The notes: generated from the sequence alone by a model not told the origin. A DNA stretch of 64,000 nucleotides from AWTP1-18 sp036504515 (GCA_036504515.1 DASXVA010000012.1:496001-560000), one strand, 5' to 3'. Shown: positions 24,479 to 34,140, numbered from the stretch's first letter. Made by a program: numbers and translations.

Positions 24479-27400
24479 TCAGCTTTTTTTAGTCGATTTT
24501 TCCTCAACCGCGACCGAAGGCAGCCCCTCAACCCAGGCTTCCGGCGCACGGCGCAGGTCCAGGGTAAAGGGATAGTCGGGATTACGCCCCTCCCGACGAA
24601 TATGCATTTCTCCCGGGGTATGGCCGTGATTCCAGAAGCGCGCCAGACGGCGAGCCTCGGCTTCATTGGCATTGACCGGAAAGGTGTCGTAGTTGCGGCC
24701 GCCGGGATGGGAGACGTGATAGGTGCAACCACCGATGGAGCGGCTGCTCCAGCTATCTACCAGATCGAACACCAGGGGCGCATGAACGCCGATACTCGGA
24801 TGCAGTGCAGAGGGAGGATTCCAGGCCCGGTAACGAACCCCGGCCACGTATTCGCCGCGAACGCCGGTAGGCGTCAGGGGCAAGGGACGACCGTTGCAAG
24901 TGACGATATGGCGGGTGTCGTTCATGTGCCGCACCCGAACCTGCATGCGCTCCACGGAGGAGTCCACATAGCGGGCAGTACCGGAACCGCTGACCTCTTC
25001 GCCGAGAACATGCCAGGGTTCGATGGCCTGCCGCAGTTCGATCTCGATGCCGTTGTAGACCACGGTGCCGTAGCGGGGGAAGCGGAACTCGACGAAGGGC
25101 GCGAACCATTCGTGCTCGAAGGCGTAACCGGCCCGTTGCAGATCGGTGATCACATCCTGCATGTCCTGAGCGACGAAGTGAGGCAGCATGAATCGATCGT
25201 GAAGGCCGGTGCCCCAGCGGGTCAAACGACCCTCATAGGGCCGCTTCCAGAATCGGGCCAGCAAGGCCCGCAGCAGCAGCATTTGCAGCAGGCTCATCTG
25301 GGCGTGGGGCGGCATTTCAAAAGCGCGGAACTCCAGCAAGCCAAGGCGACCAGTGGGACTATCCGGCGAATAGAGCTTGTCGATACAGAACTCGGAGCGA
25401 TGAGTGTTACCCGACAAATCCACCAGCAGATTGCGCAGCAGGCGATCCACCAACCAGGGTTGCAGGGTTTCTTCGCCTGGCTTGAGCCGCTCGCCCATTT
25501 GCTGGAAAGCGATTTCCAGTTCGTAGAGACTTTCATGCCGGGCCTCATCCACCCGCGGTGCCTGGCTGGTAGGGCCAATAAACATGCCGGAGAACAGGTA
25601 GGACAGGCTGGGGTGATTCTGCCAATAGGTGATCAGACTCATCAGCACATCGGGGCGCCGCAGCAGGGGCGAGTCGGCCGGAGCCAGGCCGCCCAGAGTG
25701 ACGTGATTGCCGCCGCCGGTGCCGGTGTGGCGACCGTCGAGCTGGAACTTGTCCGTGCCCAGACGGGAAACCCGGGCATCTTCATAAAGGGTAGTGATGT
25801 TTTCCACCAGTTCGGGCCAGGACTGGGCGGGCTGGATGTTGACCTCGATGACACCGGGGTCCGGCGTAACCTTGAAATCCTTGACCCGGGGGTCATGGGG
25901 AGGCGTATAGCCTTCGATGCGCACCGCCACCTTGAGCTCTGCCGCAGTTTCTTCCACGGCATGGAGCAGGTCCACATAGTCTTCCAGGGTCACCATGGGC
26001 GGCATGAAGATGTGCAGCACGCCTTCCCGCACTTCTGCAGCCAAGGCGGTATGGATGATCTCCTGCGGGGTATGGGTTTGTTTCTGGGCAGCTTTGCTCG
26101 TAGGCTTCTTGCGTGCTCCCGCGACGGGCAATTCATCCCGCTCTTCGAAGGGGTCCCGCTCGAATTCAAGCTCCATGTCTTCCGGCGCCACCCAGGGCAA
26201 GGCCGCCAAAGGCAGACGCAGACCGGCAGGTGAATCGCCGGGAATCAGGAACAGGTGCTTACGCTTGAAGGGCCAAGGACTGGATTTCCAGGCCACCGGT
26301 TCCGGTGCCTTTTTGCTGCGGGATTTGGCAGCACGATCCAGAGGTTTGAGGGGCAAAACATAGCCGACGGGCTTGCCCAGATCCCGGGAGATCAATTCGG
26401 CCAGTCTGCGCCGGGCGTCGCCATCCTTAAGGTCGGCATTCAAGGGATCGAGGTTGTCCGGCCACTGGCCTTCCTTGTCGATGGCTTGAAGGATGTCTTC
26501 GTAGGCAGGAATGACGTAATGATCGGCAACGCCCAAATGGGCGGTCAGGGCCTTGAGAAAGTCGCCCGCAGTTTCGGCAGGACGGTCATCCTTGAGTTCG
26601 CCACAGTCCAGCCATTGATGGTCGCGCCACAGGGGCTGACCGTCCGCCCGCCAATAACAGCCCAGGGCCCAGCGAGGCAAGGGCTCGCCGGGATACCACT
26701 TGCCCTGGCCGAAATGCAGCAAGGCGCCCTTGGCATAACGGGACTGCATGCGTGCCAGTAACTGCCCCGCCAGCTCCCGCTTTTTCGGTGACAGGGCGGT
26801 GAAGTTCCACTCGGGGCCTTCCATGTCGTCGATGGAAACGAAGGTGGGCTCTCCGCCCTGGGTCAACCGTACGTCACCCTTCGTCAGCTCCTTGTCCACC
26901 GCGTAGCCGAGATTGAGGATGGATTGCCACTGGGCTTCGGTGTAGGGCTTGGTCACCCGTGGGTCTTCGTGGAGTCGGCTGACCGTCATGGAAAAATCCA
27001 TGTGGCACTCGCAAACCCCGGTCGCACCGATCACCGGGGCGGCAGAAGAAGGCTGGGCAGTACAGGCGAGAGGAATATGGCCTTCACCGGCCAGCAGGCC
27101 AGAGGTGGGGTCAAGGCCGATCCAGCCAGCGCCGGGGATGTACACCTCGGTCCAGGCATGGAGGTCGGTAAAATCCTTGTCGGTGCCAGAGGGGCCGTCC
27201 AGGGCCTTCACGTCCGCCACCAACTGGATCAGATAACCCGAAGCGAAACGGGCGGCCAGGCCCAGGTGACGCAGAGCCTGCACCAGCAACCAGCCGGTGT
27301 CGCGACAGGAGCCTAGCTTAAGCTCAAGGGTCTGCTCCGGCGCTTGCACCCCGGGCTCCATGCGCACGATGTAGTTGATGTCCTGCTGGGCCCGGGCGTT

Positions 27401-27856
27401 GATGGCAACCAAGAAGTCAACAATGCGCTGTCCCGGTTTGACCACATCCTTGCGGATGCTGGCCAGCCACTCGGTCATCAGGGGGCCGGCAGGATCTGCT
27501 TCCAGGTAGGGCGCCAGTTCCTTGCTCAGCAGCGGGGGATAGTCGAAGGGGAAGGTTTCGGCATATTCCTCAACGAAGAAATCGAAGGGATTGATGACCG
27601 TCATGTCGGCCAACAGGTCCACCTCGATATCGAGATGGTCTGCCGGTTCAGGAAACACCAGTCGCGCCAGCCAGTTGCCAAAGGCATCCTGCTGCCAGTT
27701 GATGAAGTGTTTTTCCGGGGAAACCTTGAGGGAGTAGCCGCTGATAGGCGTGCGGCTATGGGCGGCAGGCCGCAGGCGGATTTCGTGGGGCCAGAGTTTG
27801 ACGGGCCGGTCGAAACGGTAGTGGGTCTGGTGATTAAGGGCGACGCGGATCGTCAT
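24479..27856 (-). CDS. Large transglutaminase-like/DUF2126 protein of the Anbu cluster
   Basis: An 1125-residue protein. The N-terminal third is a bacterial transglutaminase/protease-like domain: the triad is Cys184 (KLGSCRDTGWLL), His233 (DLHAWTEVYI) and Asp249 (WIGLDPTSG). The remaining roughly 800 residues match the DUF2126 region that accompanies it in many proteobacteria; function is not established. A Lys-rich, low-complexity stretch (about 575-625) may be a linker. It is the last gene of the minus-strand run ATP-grasp, alpha-E, Anbu, transglutaminase, starting 57 bp after the Anbu stop. The family has been predicted to act in a peptide-ligation/peptide-removal pathway with these partners. 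Confidence 0.9.
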   Translation of the reverse strand: MTIRVALNHQTHYRFDRPVKLWPHEIRLRPAAHSRTPISGYSLKVSPEKHFINWQQDAFGNWLARLVFPEPADHLDIEVDLLADMTVINPFDFFVEEYAETFPFDYPPLLSKELAPYLEADPAGPLMTEWLASIRKDVVKPGQRIVDFLVAINARAQQDINYIVRMEPGVQAPEQTLELKLGSCRDTGWLLVQALRHLGLAARFASGYLIQLVADVKALDGPSGTDKDFTDLHAWTEVYIPGAGWIGLDPTSGLLAGEGHIPLACTAQPSSAAPVIGATGVCECHMDFSMTVSRLHEDPRVTKPYTEAQWQSILNLGYAVDKELTKGDVRLTQGGEPTFVSIDDMEGPEWNFTALSPKKRELAGQLLARMQSRYAKGALLHFGQGKWYPGEPLPRWALGCYWRADGQPLWRDHQWLDCGELKDDRPAETAGDFLKALTAHLGVADHYVIPAYEDILQAIDKEGQWPDNLDPLNADLKDGDARRRLAELISRDLGKPVGYVLPLKPLDRAAKSRSKKAPEPVAWKSSPWPFKRKHLFLIPGDSPAGLRLPLAALPWVAPEDMELEFERDPFEERDELPVAGARKKPTSKAAQKQTHTPQEIIHTALAAEVREGVLHIFMPPMVTLEDYVDLLHAVEETAAELKVAVRIEGYTPPHDPRVKDFKVTPDPGVIEVNIQPAQSWPELVENITTLYEDARVSRLGTDKFQLDGRHTGTGGGNHVTLGGLAPADSPLLRRPDVLMSLITYWQNHPSLSYLFSGMFIGPTSQAPRVDEARHESLYELEIAFQQMGERLKPGEETLQPWLVDRLLRNLLVDLSGNTHRSEFCIDKLYSPDSPTGRLGLLEFRAFEMPPHAQMSLLQMLLLRALLARFWKRPYEGRLTRWGTGLHDRFMLPHFVAQDMQDVITDLQRAGYAFEHEWFAPFVEFRFPRYGTVVYNGIEIELRQAIEPWHVLGEEVSGSGTARYVDSSVERMQVRVRHMNDTRHIVTCNGRPLPLTPTGVRGEYVAGVRYRAWNPPSALHPSIGVHAPLVFDLVDSWSSRSIGGCTYHVSHPGGRNYDTFPVNANEAEARRLARFWNHGHTPGEMHIRREGRNPDYPFTLDLRRAPEAWVEGLPSVAVEEKSTKKS

Positions 27857-27913
27857 GGGGTTCTCTCTGCAAATGCCGCGCTGCCCTCCTTCACCGGGAG
27901 GATGCTGCGCGGT

Positions 27914-28645
27914 CTAGTTCCACTCGAAATTGGGCAAGCCGGCAAAGGCCTTGCGTAGGCCTTCGCTCCACTGGGAGCGCAAGCCGCGCATGTATTCATC
28001 TTTTTCGTCGAAGCGGCGAACCTTGGTCACCGCCAGACTGTTTTTCTCGTAGCACATCAGATCGATGGGCAAACCCACCGACAGATTGGAACGCATGGTG
28101 GAATCGAAGGAAACCAAGACACACTTGACCGCTTCTTCCAGGGAAGTACCCGCAGTGATGACCCGGTCCAGAATGGGCTTACCGTACTTGACTTCGCCGA
28201 TCTGAAAATAGGGCGTCTCCGCCGTGGCTTCGATGAAGTTACCTTCCGCGTAGACCATGAATAGGCGCTGCTCTTCGCCGGCAATCTGGCCGCCGACAAT
28301 GAAGCTGGCACCGCTGTCAACGCCACTCTGTTGCAGGAAGGGACCATCCCGATGACGAACTTCCCGCAGGGCATTGCCAATCAATTCCGCCACTTCGTAC
28401 ATAGTGGCGACGTTGCACAGATGGGGTTCGCCATCGTTCTTGCGGATCAAGTGCTCCAGATGATTCAGGGTCGCCTGGGTAATGGCCAAATTGCCGGAAC
28501 AGAGGGTTACCAACACACGATCGCCAGGGCGCTCGAAGACCTTCATTTTTTTGAAGGTCGAGATGTTGTCTACGCCGGCATTAGTACGGGAATCGGAGGC
28601 GAACACGATTCCGGCATCGAGCATGGTGGCAGCGCAATAGGTCAT
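27914..28645 (-). CDS. Anbu-type proteasome-like peptidase
   Basis: A 243-residue Ntn-hydrolase of the Anbu (ancestral beta subunit) family. MTYCAATMLDAGIVFASDSR puts a Thr directly after the initiator Met, as needed for an N-terminal nucleophile, with the Asp of SDSRTN and Lys of FKKMKV in the proteasome-beta positions. No propeptide is present, in line with Anbu. The C-terminal extension (LRSQWSEGLRKAFAGLPNFEWN) is typical and absent from HslV. It lies 88 bp after the alpha-E gene and before the transglutaminase. Anbu proteins form helical or ring assemblies; a substrate has not been established. Confidence 0.92.
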   Translation of the reverse strand: MTYCAATMLDAGIVFASDSRTNAGVDNISTFKKMKVFERPGDRVLVTLCSGNLAITQATLNHLEHLIRKNDGEPHLCNVATMYEVAELIGNALREVRHRDGPFLQQSGVDSGASFIVGGQIAGEEQRLFMVYAEGNFIEATAETPYFQIGEVKYGKPILDRVITAGTSLEEAVKCVLVSFDSTMRSNLSVGLPIDLMCYEKNSLAVTKVRRFDEKDEYMRGLRSQWSEGLRKAFAGLPNFEWN

Positions 28646-28733
28646 AAAAACAACTCCGTTGATGCAGGCAAAGGAAAGCCGCGCACCTTAACGGAAGCCT
28701 TGAAGATGGGCAAGTCCATAACGCATTGAATTT

Positions 28734-29681
28734 TCAGTCGTCAGAAGGCCAAAAGTAGGTGGAGTTGATTTCGTCACCAATGGCGTAAATACGGGCCACG
28801 AAGCGCGTCAGGTATTCATGGAGGCCCTGACTGATGATGTCGTCGATACGACCATAGCGCAATTCTGCTCTTAAAAGACCAGAAAGTCGCAGTAACTCAC
28901 CGGAACGGGGGCCATCAATCGCCTTGAGTTGCTCATCCAGTTCTTCCATACAAGCATGGAGCGAACGAGGCATATCGGCCCGCAAAATCATCAATTCGGC
29001 CACCTTGCGGGGAGTAATCATGTCCCGATAGGCTTTGCGGTACGTTTCAAAGGCCGATACCGAACGCAGCAGGGCGCCCCACTGATAGTAATCGGCAGCG
29101 CCACCGACCTCCTGCAGACTGGGCAAAAGGATGTGGTACTTCACATCCAGGATACGGGCGGTGTTATCGGCCCGCTCCAGGAATGTCCCGAGGCGGATGA
29201 AGCGGAAAGCATCGTCCCGCAGCATGGTGCCGTAGGTAATGCCGCGGAACAGATGAGAGCGCTCCTTGACCCAGTCGAAATAGTCGGCAACACCGTCAGT
29301 GGCGATACCCTTTGCGCGAATCTTTTTGACTTCGATCCAGGTGGAATTGAGGGCTTCCCACATTTCCGAAGTAATCGTACCGCGCACAGTGCGGGCATTA
29401 TCCCGAGCAGACTGCAGGGTGTTGTAGATGCTGGTGGGATTCTCTTCGTCCAACACCATATAGTGCATCACGTTCTCGGCATTGATTTCGTCATAACGCT
29501 CGGTAAAGTCGCTATGGAGACCGCTGATGTTGAGCATGGCGCTCCACTCCTGAGCAGGCTCCAGGGTGCCATGCTTGAGCAGGGACATGCGATAGGTCAC
29601 GTCCAGCATGCGGGCGATGTTCTCGGCCCGCTCCATGCTGCGGGCCATCCAGTAGAGGTGGTCGGCGGTGGATGAAAGCAT
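28734..29681 (-). CDS. Alpha-E domain protein (DUF403)
   Basis: A 315-residue all-helical protein matching the alpha-E family: MLSSTADHLYWMARSMERAENIARMLD at the N-terminus (quoted in part by its conserved Ser-Met-Glu-Arg-Ala-Glu-Asn), a repeat of the same pattern at GTFLERADNTARILDVKYH, and a helical C-terminus. It begins 1 bp after the stop of the permuted ATP-grasp gene, so the two are almost certainly co-translated. In comparative genomics these two families co-occur with Anbu and the transglutaminase and are predicted to form a peptide-ligase unit. The biochemical role of alpha-E remains unproven. Confidence 0.9.
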   Translation of the reverse strand: MLSSTADHLYWMARSMERAENIARMLDVTYRMSLLKHGTLEPAQEWSAMLNISGLHSDFTERYDEINAENVMHYMVLDEENPTSIYNTLQSARDNARTVRGTITSEMWEALNSTWIEVKKIRAKGIATDGVADYFDWVKERSHLFRGITYGTMLRDDAFRFIRLGTFLERADNTARILDVKYHILLPSLQEVGGAADYYQWGALLRSVSAFETYRKAYRDMITPRKVAELMILRADMPRSLHACMEELDEQLKAIDGPRSGELLRLSGLLRAELRYGRIDDIISQGLHEYLTRFVARIYAIGDEINSTYFWPSDD

Positions 29682-29682
29682 T

Positions 29683-31095
29683 TCAGTTCTCCAAAACCCA
29701 GGTGTCCTTGGTGCCGCCCCCTTGGGACGAATTCACCACCAGCGATCCTTCTTTCAGTGCCACCCGGGTCAAACCACCGGGAACCAGAGTGACATCCTTA
29801 CCCGATAAGACAAAGGGACGCAGGTCGATGTGGCGCGGCGCAACGCCGCTGTCGACAAAGGTCGGGCAGGTAGAAAGGGCCAGTGTTGGCTGGGCAATGT
29901 AATTGGATGGATTGGCGAGAATCACATCGCGGAAGAGACGAATTTCTTCTTTGCTGGAGGTTGGCCCCACCAACATGCCATAGCCGCCAGACCCGTGGAC
30001 TTCTTTCACCACCAGTTCCGACAGATGCTCCAGCACGTACTTGAGATCATCGGGCTTGGACAACTCCCAGGTAGGCACATTGGAAAGAATGGGCTCTTCG
30101 CCACAATAGAAACGGATCATTTCCGGCACATGGATGTACATGGCCTTATCGTCGGCAATGCCGGTGCCCACGGCATTGGCCAGGGTTACCTGTCCCTTGC
30201 GATAGGCACTGAACAAACCAGGCACGCCAAGGACGGAGTCCTTGCGGAAAGAAAGCGGATCGAGGAAGTCGTCATCGATGCGGCGATAGATCACATCCAC
30301 CCGCTTGCGGCCTTGGGTGGTGCGCATGAAGACACCGTCTTCCGCCACAAAAAGGTCGCTACCTTCCACCAATTCCACCCCCATCTGCTGGGCGAGGAAG
30401 GCATGCTCGAAATAGGCGCTGTTGAACTGGCCCGGCGTCAGCACGACGACGGTAGGCTCGGAAGAATGATCCGGGGCAACGGCCCGCAGGTTTTCCAGCA
30501 GCATGTCCGGATAGTGCTCCACCGGCGCAATGGCCTGGCGGGAAAAAAGCTCGGGGAAAAGCCGCATCATCATCTTGCGATCTTCCAGCATGTAGGACAC
30601 GCCGGAAGGAGTACGCAGATTGTCTTCGAGCACATAGTACTCACCCTTGCCTGCCCGCACCAGGTCGATACCAGCAATGTGGGCATAAACCTGACAGGGA
30701 AGGTCGATCCCGACCATTTCCTTGCGGAACAACTCGTTGCCCAGCACCTGTTCCTTGGGAATGCGCCCAGCCTTGAGGATTTCCTGGTCGTGATAGATAT
30801 CGTGCAGGAAAGCATTAAGCGCCTTGGCTCGCTGCTTGAGGCCCGCCTCCATGACACGCCATTCATCCGCGGGAATGATGCGGGGAATGATGTCAAAGGG
30901 AATCAGGCGCTCCTTGCCGGCTTCTTCGCCATAAACAGCGAAGGTAATACCGACTCGGTGAAAAGCGAGATCCGCTTCTTCTCGCTTGCGGGCAATGATC
31001 TCCGGCGGGGTGGACTCAAGCCATTGGTTGTAGCTCAAGTAATGGGAACGCAGGGTGTCTGCGTCAAGGTGCATTTCGTCGTACGCTTTGCTCAT
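29683..31095 (-). CDS. Circularly permuted type 2 ATP-grasp protein
   Basis: A 470-residue member of the circularly permuted ATP-grasp family (DUF404/DUF407). Signatures include DIIPRIIPADEW, GKGEYYVLEDNLRTPSGVSY with acidic metal ligands, and the C-terminal VKEVHGSGGYGMLVGP glycine-rich loop, the ATP-grasp core in permuted order. The ATG at 31095 (MSKAYDEMHLDADTL) gives the normal N-terminus; the frame is open to 31146 but those codons do not look coding. It is the first gene of the Anbu run. It would catalyse ATP-dependent amide bond formation; the acceptor and donor are unknown. Confidence 0.9.
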   Translation of the reverse strand: MSKAYDEMHLDADTLRSHYLSYNQWLESTPPEIIARKREEADLAFHRVGITFAVYGEEAGKERLIPFDIIPRIIPADEWRVMEAGLKQRAKALNAFLHDIYHDQEILKAGRIPKEQVLGNELFRKEMVGIDLPCQVYAHIAGIDLVRAGKGEYYVLEDNLRTPSGVSYMLEDRKMMMRLFPELFSRQAIAPVEHYPDMLLENLRAVAPDHSSEPTVVVLTPGQFNSAYFEHAFLAQQMGVELVEGSDLFVAEDGVFMRTTQGRKRVDVIYRRIDDDFLDPLSFRKDSVLGVPGLFSAYRKGQVTLANAVGTGIADDKAMYIHVPEMIRFYCGEEPILSNVPTWELSKPDDLKYVLEHLSELVVKEVHGSGGYGMLVGPTSSKEEIRLFRDVILANPSNYIAQPTLALSTCPTFVDSGVAPRHIDLRPFVLSGKDVTLVPGGLTRVALKEGSLVVNSSQGGGTKDTWVLEN

Positions 31096-31256
31096 AGAAG
31101 TGCCTCCGAACCGTACTAGGGCAATCGCATGAAGCATGCCACCCATATTTCAAGGGGAATACCCCCTCCACCGCACCGCTGAATGGCATGACTTGCACCA
31201 CCGGAACATCCTACGCCCCAGTTCGGTGCAAAAATAAAATCCAGAAAATAAAGCGA

Positions 31257-31290
31257 CAAGGCCCGGCACCCTTTCGGGGACCGGGCCTTG
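31257..31290 (-). terminator. Rho-independent terminator after bktB
   Basis: On the minus strand CAAGGCCCGG...CCGGGCCTTG closes a strong stem just past the thiolase stop (31310), followed by TCGCTTTATTTT. It insulates bktB from the Anbu cluster. Confidence 0.85.
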
Positions 31291-31309
31291 CAAGGAACAG
31301 CGAGACTAT

Positions 31310-32497
31310 TTACAGACGTTCGAAGATCGTCGCAATACCTTGACCACCGCCGATACACATAGTCACCAGGGCGTACTTGCCGCCAACGCGCTGCAGTTCG
31401 TGCAAAGCCTTGGTAGCAATGAAGGCGCCGGAACAGCCCACAGGGTGGCCAAGAGCGATGGCACCACCATTGACGTTGGTCTTGGCAGGGTCGAGACCCA
31501 GCACTTTGGACACGGTCAGGGCTTGGGCAGCAAAAGCCTCGTTGGATTCAATGACATCCATCTGATCCAGAGTCAGGCCAGCCTTCTTCAAGGCCAGCTT
31601 GGTGGCGGGGATCGGGCCTTCACCCATGATGTCATTGGGCACACCGGCCACAGCATAGGACACCAGACGGGCAAGGGGCTTGTGACCGGCCTTGGCAGCC
31701 ACATCAGCAGCAGCAAGCACAAAGAAAGCTGCACCGTCATTGATGCCGGAAGCGTTACCGGCAGTCACGGTACCGCCATCCTTCTTGAAGGCCGGCTTCA
31801 TCTTGGCCAGGGATTCCAGCGTGGTGTTGGACTTTACGTGTTCGTCAGTGTCGAACACGACCTCGCCCTTGCGGGTTTGCTTGACGATGGGAACGATCTG
31901 GGACTTGAAACGACCTTCGGCAATGGCAACCGTGGCACGACGCTGGGATTCCAGCGCAAAAGCATCCTGATCTTCACGGCTGATGCCATGCTTCGTAGCC
32001 AGATTTTCTGCCGTGATACCCATGTGACCAACACCGAAGGGATCGGTCAGAATCGCGACCATGCTATCGATAGCCTTGGTATCACCCATGCGGGCACCGT
32101 TACGCAGTGCAGGCAGCAGGTAGGCAGCTTTGGACATCACTTCAACACCACCACCGATACCGTAATCGGCATCGTTCAACATGATGTTCTGGGCAGTAGT
32201 CACGATGGCCTGCAGACCGGAGGAGCACAGACGGCTGACCTGCATGGCCACGGACTCCATGGGCAGGCCGGCTTGAATGGAGGCAACGCGGGAAACATAG
32301 GCGTAGCGGGAATCCGTCGGCATGGTGTTGCCCACGGTCACGTAATTGATCAACTGAGGATCGACGCCGGAACGGGCCACCGATTCCTTCATGACGATAC
32401 CGGCCAGTTCACTGGCTTCAAAATCGGCCAAAGCCCCGCCGAAAGTACCGATAGCGGAACGTACTGCACTGAGGACAACGACTTCCCTGTTCGACAT
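31310..32497 (-). CDS. bktB: Beta-ketothiolase (acetyl-CoA C-acyltransferase), BktB-like
   Basis: A 395-residue biosynthetic-type thiolase. Nucleophilic Cys91 sits in SRLCSSGLQAIV, the active His in GGAIALGHPVGCSG, and the second Cys in VTMCIGGGQGIATIFERL. Length and these segments are closer to Cupriavidus BktB than to PhaA. It would condense or cleave 3-ketoacyl-CoAs, feeding polyhydroxyalkanoate or short-chain fatty acid metabolism. The ATG at 32497 has GGAG 10 nt upstream; the open frame beyond it runs into the neighbouring gene. It is followed by a strong terminator and no phaB/phaC is in the window. Confidence 0.93.
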   Translation of the reverse strand: MSNREVVVLSAVRSAIGTFGGALADFEASELAGIVMKESVARSGVDPQLINYVTVGNTMPTDSRYAYVSRVASIQAGLPMESVAMQVSRLCSSGLQAIVTTAQNIMLNDADYGIGGGVEVMSKAAYLLPALRNGARMGDTKAIDSMVAILTDPFGVGHMGITAENLATKHGISREDQDAFALESQRRATVAIAEGRFKSQIVPIVKQTRKGEVVFDTDEHVKSNTTLESLAKMKPAFKKDGGTVTAGNASGINDGAAFFVLAAADVAAKAGHKPLARLVSYAVAGVPNDIMGEGPIPATKLALKKAGLTLDQMDVIESNEAFAAQALTVSKVLGLDPAKTNVNGGAIALGHPVGCSGAFIATKALHELQRVGGKYALVTMCIGGGQGIATIFERL

Positions 32498-32529
32498 TTC
32501 TTGTTTCTCCATTCCTCTGTAATTGTGAA

Positions 32530-33486
32530 TCACCCGACCCAGCTGGCCACCCAGAACAGCGCAAGAACCAGCAGTCCCAGCACTAGGGTGCGCCACACCA
32601 AGCCTATGGTGCTCTGCATGTGATCAACGTCCGCCGGGTCACCCACCCCCAACTCAGGACGATCCTCCACATCCAGATCATCATGGAGCGGCAACCCGAG
32701 ACTTATGCCCATGGCACCCGCTCCACTGGATAACAATACACCTGAAGTAATGTCAGGCCAATGACTCGCCTGGCTTCGCCAGCAATAAATTGCATCCTCA
32801 AAGTCGCCCACGACGGCAAAACCGGTGGCTGTCAAACGAATTGGCAGCCAGTCAATGGCATCGAAAGCACGCTGGGCGAACTCGCCAAAGCGGCTTGGCT
32901 CCTGGCCCGGCACAGGAATGACCGCCCCTCCCCATGCCTGGGCAAAGGATGCCGACAAGCGATAAAGCAAGGCACCAGCAGGCCCCAACAAGGCAAAACA
33001 ATAAAGAGGGGCAAAAACATGGCGATGGGATGCAACGAGGGCTTGTTCGATCGCCACCCGGGCCATTTCCGAGGAATTCAGGCGGTCGGCATTGCGCCCG
33101 GTCCATTGGGCCAACAGGCTGCGGGCGTTCTCCACGTTGTCCGCTTGCAAGGCTGCCCGCAGATCAGTAAAAAAGTGGCTGAACTGCCGAAAACCCATGG
33201 TCAGGTACAAAACAAACAGCCCCAATACTGCCGCCAACACCGGGTGCGCCCAGAGCAGGAAGAAGTACAGCCCCTGGACCAAAGCAGCCGGAACCGCCAC
33301 CCCAAGACACCAGGCAACGAGACCGTGCTTGTACTGGCCATCGTCAAACTTGTCCCCCAGCCAGTGGGTAAAGCGACCCAAGGGTTGCCCCACCCAGCGC
33401 TCGGCAGGCAAGGGAAGAAACTGTTCGATAAACAAGGCCAGGATGGCGGAAAAAAGTGTCATGGGAAAGTTCAGTAATTGATTCAA
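32530..33486 (-). CDS. CobD/CbiB-family membrane protein
   Basis: A 318-residue protein with about five hydrophobic segments (an N-terminal one, two near 60-105, one near 155-180, and a final one at 292-315) and a cytoplasmic region, matching the CobD/CbiB-AmpE-like family of betaproteobacteria. Patterns such as WLGDKFDDGQYKHG and FDAIDWLPIRLTATGFAVVG are typical. True CobD makes adenosylcobinamide phosphate; this short variant, with no other cobalamin genes nearby, is more likely an AmpE-like regulatory membrane protein, so no gene symbol is given. It overlaps the Nudix gene by 4 bp. Confidence 0.85.
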   Translation of the reverse strand: MNQLLNFPMTLFSAILALFIEQFLPLPAERWVGQPLGRFTHWLGDKFDDGQYKHGLVAWCLGVAVPAALVQGLYFFLLWAHPVLAAVLGLFVLYLTMGFRQFSHFFTDLRAALQADNVENARSLLAQWTGRNADRLNSSEMARVAIEQALVASHRHVFAPLYCFALLGPAGALLYRLSASFAQAWGGAVIPVPGQEPSRFGEFAQRAFDAIDWLPIRLTATGFAVVGDFEDAIYCWRSQASHWPDITSGVLLSSGAGAMGISLGLPLHDDLDVEDRPELGVGDPADVDHMQSTIGLVWRTLVLGLLVLALFWVASWVG

Positions 33487-34118
33487 CAGGTTTCCAGGAG
33501 AGTCATGAGGTTCACCAGCATGCCGGCGGTCGCCCCCCAGATATAGAAGCCATTCCAGTCCGTAGCCCAGAACTGTCTTATCTGCCCGCGCCGCTCCAGG
33601 CTGTCCTGGCGCCAGTTGCTGCGGTTCATAAGGTAGTCGAAGGGCACTTCAAACACCTCGGCCACCTCGAAATCGTCAAGTTTGATGTTGAGGGGCGGCG
33701 TAATGCGCGCAACAACAGGGGTCACGCGAAATCCGGTTCCGGTGAAATACTCAGGCAAAGTGCCGAGCACTTCCGCTGATGATGGCTCCAGCCCAACCTC
33801 TTCCTGGGCTTCGCGCAGGGCAGTAAAAATCAGATCCGGGTCGGTAGCGTCCCGTCGCCCGCCGGGGAAACTGACCTGACCGGCATGGTCGTTGAGATGG
33901 GCTGTTCGCTGGGTCAGCAAAACAGTGATGCCGCTGTCCCGAACAACCAAGGGTACCAACACTGCAGCAGGAATCAGCTCTGGCGCCGACGCTCCCAAAC
34001 CATCGGAGTACCCCGGAGGCAGATCACCCTTGGCTATACACGCCCGCAAATGCTCAATCACAACAGGATTGACGAGGGAAGAAGCCGTCGGGATGAGGCT
34101 AGAATGACGCTCCGCCAT
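33483..34118 (-). CDS. CoA pyrophosphatase-type Nudix hydrolase
   Basis: A 211-residue Nudix protein. Upstream of the Nudix box it has VLLTQRTAHLNDHAGQVSFPGG, in which LTQRT..L..H.GQVSFPGG is the CoA pyrophosphatase (UPF0035/NudL) signature, followed by the catalytic TALREAQEEVGL. It should cleave CoA or acyl-CoA to 4'-phosphopantetheine and 3',5'-ADP. The start at 34118 (MAERHSSLIP) is chosen because the upstream codons overlap the divergent amidotransferase gene. It overlaps the CobD/CbiB-family gene by 4 bp and is co-transcribed with it. Confidence 0.9.
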   Translation of the reverse strand: MAERHSSLIPTASSLVNPVVIEHLRACIAKGDLPPGYSDGLGASAPELIPAAVLVPLVVRDSGITVLLTQRTAHLNDHAGQVSFPGGRRDATDPDLIFTALREAQEEVGLEPSSAEVLGTLPEYFTGTGFRVTPVVARITPPLNIKLDDFEVAEVFEVPFDYLMNRSNWRQDSLERRGQIRQFWATDWNGFYIWGATAGMLVNLMTLLETC

Positions 34119-34140
34119 TATTTTTTTCGTGTCGATTGAA

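Noticed and set aside
27914..28645. HslV (ClpQ) as the identity of the proteasome-like protein
   Set aside because: HslV is about 175 residues and sits beside hslU; this protein is 243 residues, has a C-terminal extension and lies in an ATP-grasp/alpha-E/transglutaminase run, all features of Anbu.
32530..33486. Assignment as cobalamin biosynthesis CobD
   Set aside because: No other cobalamin genes or B12 riboswitch are nearby, and the protein resembles the short CobD/CbiB-AmpE-like branch.
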